A stretch of 7,274 nucleotides of DNA. Origin: Flavobacteriales bacterium. GTDB lineage: Bacteria > Bacteroidota > Bacteroidia > Flavobacteriales > Flavobacteriaceae. How positions within the stretch are numbered: position 1 is the first letter of the stretch; every line of letters starts with the position of its first letter. Position numbers and translations under genes: made by a program. The stretch is from the NCBI GenBank assembly GCA_027031025.1, contig JALVEJ010000277.1, forward strand, positions 1 through 7,274. Direction: 5' to 3'. Shown one piece after another: positions 6,248 through 7,274 of this stretch. The notes beneath the pieces were generated by a model. It saw nothing but the letters and a program-made list of their open reading frames with translations, ran no database searches and was not told the DNA's origin.

Positions 6248-7274
6248 TCAGTTCCCTTTCATATCCGCCCCACATTTGCCTGCTCCGCATTTCATCGCCG
6301 GTTTGCCTGCCGGATTGGACTGTGTTTTTGGTTTGGATTGTTGGGTATTTTTTATATCCATATTTTTCATTTCTTCGTCTGTCATGGTTTTACCCCCGTG
6401 ATTGTGTCCGGTAGCCGGTTTGCCTCCTTCCGGATTCATCATACTTGGTTTTCCCAAGAGTTGCGCCGAGGCATCCACTTTGAACACACCGTTGCGAACA
6501 ATTTCTTCGCCTTCTTGCAGTCCGCTGATGACCACGTAATAATCACCGGCTTCGGGTCCCAAAATAATTTCACGATACACAAAATCGTTGCCGTTTTTGA
6601 CATAGACCACCGAGCGCTTGCCCGTCCATAAAACCGCCGTTTTCGGAATAAGCAAACTTTCCTTATTACCGGCATGAATTTTTACAACCGCATTGACAAA
6701 CATGCCGGGTTTGAGTTGTAAATCATCATTGCGAAATTCCACCCTGACTTTTGCCACACGCGTTTGCGGATTAACAAACGGGTCCACATAATCCACTTTG
6801 CCCGAAAAAGTTTTGCCCGGCAAGGCATCTACGGTAAAATCCACCCGGTTGCCACGACGGATACGGTGCAAGTCGCTTTCGTAGGCATCGAGCATTACCC
6901 AAACACGGTTCAGGGGTGTAATATCAAATAAAGCTTGCCCTTGCTTGACGTAATTGCCTTCGGCAACGCTGCGTTTTTGCACAAAACCGCTCACCGGCGA
7001 TAGGATCGGAAAACGTGAAGCCACACCGGACATCTTTTCCAAAGTGTCGATTTGGGCCGGGGTCAAGTCCCACAATTCCAATTTGTGCCGCGCCGCCCTG
7101 TACAATGCCGGTTGCGAGTCTTTATACTTTGCCGCATCTTGCAATTCGCGTTGCGCCGTAATCAATTCGGGCGAATAGATTTCAGCGATTTTTTGTCCGC
7201 GAAACACTTTCTGACCGGTAAAATTGATATACAACTTTTCAATCCGACTGCTGAAACGGGCGGTGAGCTTTTCG
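6248..7274 (-). CDS. RND efflux periplasmic adaptor (membrane fusion protein), CusB-like, with metal-binding tail; N-terminus outside window
   Basis: The frame is open from the right edge to a TGA at 6248-6250, giving 341 residues of a longer protein. A TTG at 7234 is internal, because family-like sequence (ARFSSRIEKLYINFTGQKV) continues upstream of it to the edge. In fragment numbering there is a hairpin segment IYSPELITAQRELQ near 32-45, a lipoyl-like half SPVSGFVQKRSVAEGNYVKQ near 92-111, the barrel with DYVDPFVNPQTRVAKVRVEF near 161-180 and LKPGMFVNAVV, then a membrane-proximal domain ending near GVFKVDASAQL. Such adaptors join an inner-membrane RND pump to an outer-membrane channel. The last 65 or so residues are low-complexity, rich in Lys, Met, His, Gly and Pro, with GHNHGG and a final MKCGAGKCGADMKGN holding both cysteines of the fragment. 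Copper or another soft metal is the likely substrate, inferred from CusB similarity and this tail. The pump genes would lie beyond the right edge. Confidence 0.9.
   Translation of the reverse strand, partial: EKLTARFSSRIEKLYINFTGQKVFRGQKIAEIYSPELITAQRELQDAAKYKDSQPALYRAARHKLELWDLTPAQIDTLEKMSGVASRFPILSPVSGFVQKRSVAEGNYVKQGQALFDITPLNRVWVMLDAYESDLHRIRRGNRVDFTVDALPGKTFSGKVDYVDPFVNPQTRVAKVRVEFRNDDLQLKPGMFVNAVVKIHAGNKESLLIPKTAVLWTGKRSVVYVKNGNDFVYREIILGPEAGDYYVVISGLQEGEEIVRNGVFKVDASAQLLGKPSMMNPEGGKPATGHNHGGKTMTDEEMKNMDIKNTQQSKPKTQSNPAGKPAMKCGAGKCGADMKGN

Noticed and set aside
6222..6259. AAGGG/CCCTT pairing across the fabD-adaptor junction as a bidirectional terminator
   Set aside because: The stem would have only about five pairs with a loop near 27 bases and no T run, which is too weak to call.

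Overview
The window looks like chromosomal DNA of a Bacteroidota bacterium, probably of the class Flavobacteriia. Four things point there: a PorZ-type protein of the type IX secretion system (T9SS, found only in this phylum), a flavobacterial-style heme/hemoglobin TonB-dependent receptor with a carboxypeptidase-regulatory-like N-terminal domain, start codons without a purine Shine-Dalgarno sequence, and promoter -7 boxes of the Bacteroidota form TAnnTTTG.

Layout. Bases 1-5168 hold three genes on the minus strand, read in the order porZ (2922-5168), recO (2112-2831) and a TonB-dependent receptor (1-2082, its C-terminus cut by the left edge). No convincing terminator separates them, so they may form one transcription unit; a possible internal -7 box lies just before the receptor. 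The 90-base porZ-recO gap is exactly filled by a 29-codon open frame of unknown status. Bases 5169-5363 are an AT-rich divergent promoter region with one -7 box facing each way. fabD (5364-6245, plus strand) follows. It converges on an RND efflux periplasmic adaptor gene (6248-7274, minus strand, its N-terminus cut by the right edge), leaving only two bases between the stop codons.

How the genes relate. PorZ belongs to the surface complex that matures T9SS cargo. The receptor probably imports heme or another iron compound. RecO acts in recombinational repair and FabD makes malonyl-ACP for fatty acid synthesis. The adaptor is CusB-like and ends in a His/Met/Cys-rich tail, which suggests export of copper or another soft metal. 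These are mostly unrelated housekeeping, surface and metal functions.

I see no clear undescribed multi-gene system, no RNA gene, CRISPR array, insertion sequence or phage gene. The points most worth checking are the Cys/Met/His tail of the adaptor, which carries a CGAGKCG motif like those of copper-binding HvfA/bufferin-type peptides, and the small open frame that fits the porZ-recO gap.
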